A stretch of DNA of 5,849 nucleotides from JBOHNM01 sp050730675. GTDB lineage: Bacteria; Planctomycetota; Phycisphaerae; Phycisphaerales; UBA1924. The stretch spans positions 1-5,849 of the forward strand of contig JBOHNM010000206.1 of the NCBI GenBank assembly GCA_050730675.1. Reading direction: 5' to 3'. Both the position numbers and the translations under genes were made by a program. Below are positions 5,786-5,849 of the stretch, in pieces (within the stretch, counting starts at the first letter, position 1; each line of letters starts with the position of its first letter). A model generated the notes under the pieces. It was not told the DNA's origin and made no database searches. It saw only the letters and a program-made list of their open reading frames with translations.

Positions 5786-5849
5786 TTACTTCGACATCGT
5801 CTTAATGAAGTCGATCGCCTGCCCGACCGTCTTGATCCCCTCGGCCTTC
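5786..5849 (-). CDS. acpP: Acyl carrier protein, C-terminal fragment
   Basis: The last 20 codons and stop of a gene that begins off the right edge. The residues KAEGIKTVGQAIDFIKTMSK match the end of bacterial acyl carrier protein (compare the I-x-T-V-G-x-A-x-x-[FY]-I ending of AcpP), forming its last helix. The DSL serine that carries phosphopantetheine lies outside the window. AcpP carries the growing acyl chain in fatty acid synthesis and is the substrate carrier for FabF, encoded next on the same strand. This neighbour makes the call firm despite the short fragment. A strong terminator follows the stop. Confidence 0.85.
   Translation of the reverse strand, partial: KAEGIKTVGQAIDFIKTMSK

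Noticed and set aside
1..5849. tRNA or rRNA genes, CRISPR arrays, insertion sequences and attachment sites.
   Set aside because: No tRNA-like cloverleaf, rRNA segment, regularly spaced direct repeats, transposase motif or flanking terminal repeats were seen by eye on either strand.

Overview
The window comes from a GC-rich bacterial chromosome. Its genes are tightly packed and read mainly on the minus strand. A FliN-type flagellar switch protein, type II fatty acid synthesis genes, a bacterial GH63 glycosidase and a class III cyclase point to a free-living, probably flagellated Gram-negative-type bacterium. The mix of non-ATG starts, weak Shine-Dalgarno sites and high GC would suit a planctomycete (Phycisphaerae-like) or a similar lineage. 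That is an impression from general composition and could not be tested here.

Layout from left to right. (1) Positions 1-96, minus strand: the N-terminus of a class III adenylate/guanylate cyclase-domain protein, cut by the window edge. (2) Positions 97-207: a divergent promoter region with an imperfect inverted repeat. (3) Positions 208-2940, plus strand: a 910-aa GH63 (MGH1-like) glucosidase with both catalytic acids present. (4) Positions 2928-3662, minus strand: a biliverdin-producing heme oxygenase whose 3' end overlaps the glycosidase gene tail to tail. (5) Positions 3556-3888, minus strand: a small single-pass membrane protein of unknown function, overlapping the start of the heme oxygenase gene out of frame. 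(6) Positions 3889-4044: a regulatory region with two Fur-box-like palindromes flanking a candidate promoter. (7) Positions 4045-4323, minus strand: a minimal FliN/SpoA-domain protein. (8) Positions 4369-5646, minus strand: fabF (KAS II). (9) Positions 5737-5768: a strong intrinsic terminator. (10) Positions 5786-5849, minus strand: the 3' end of acpP.

How the genes fit together. acpP and fabF are the usual fatty acid elongation pair, here separated by a terminator. fliN follows fabF closely and may share its transcript. The small membrane protein and the heme oxygenase look like a two-gene unit under iron control: when iron is scarce, a Fur-type repressor would release and heme would be opened to biliverdin, CO and Fe2+. 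The glycosidase and the cyclase are divergent and not evidently connected to the rest.

No clearly new multi-gene system is visible. The most interesting part is the Fur-like promoter with the unrecognised membrane protein and its unusual overlap with the heme oxygenase. Long open frames opposite the glycosidase (214-2319) and opposite fabF (3955-5676) are composition-driven shadows.
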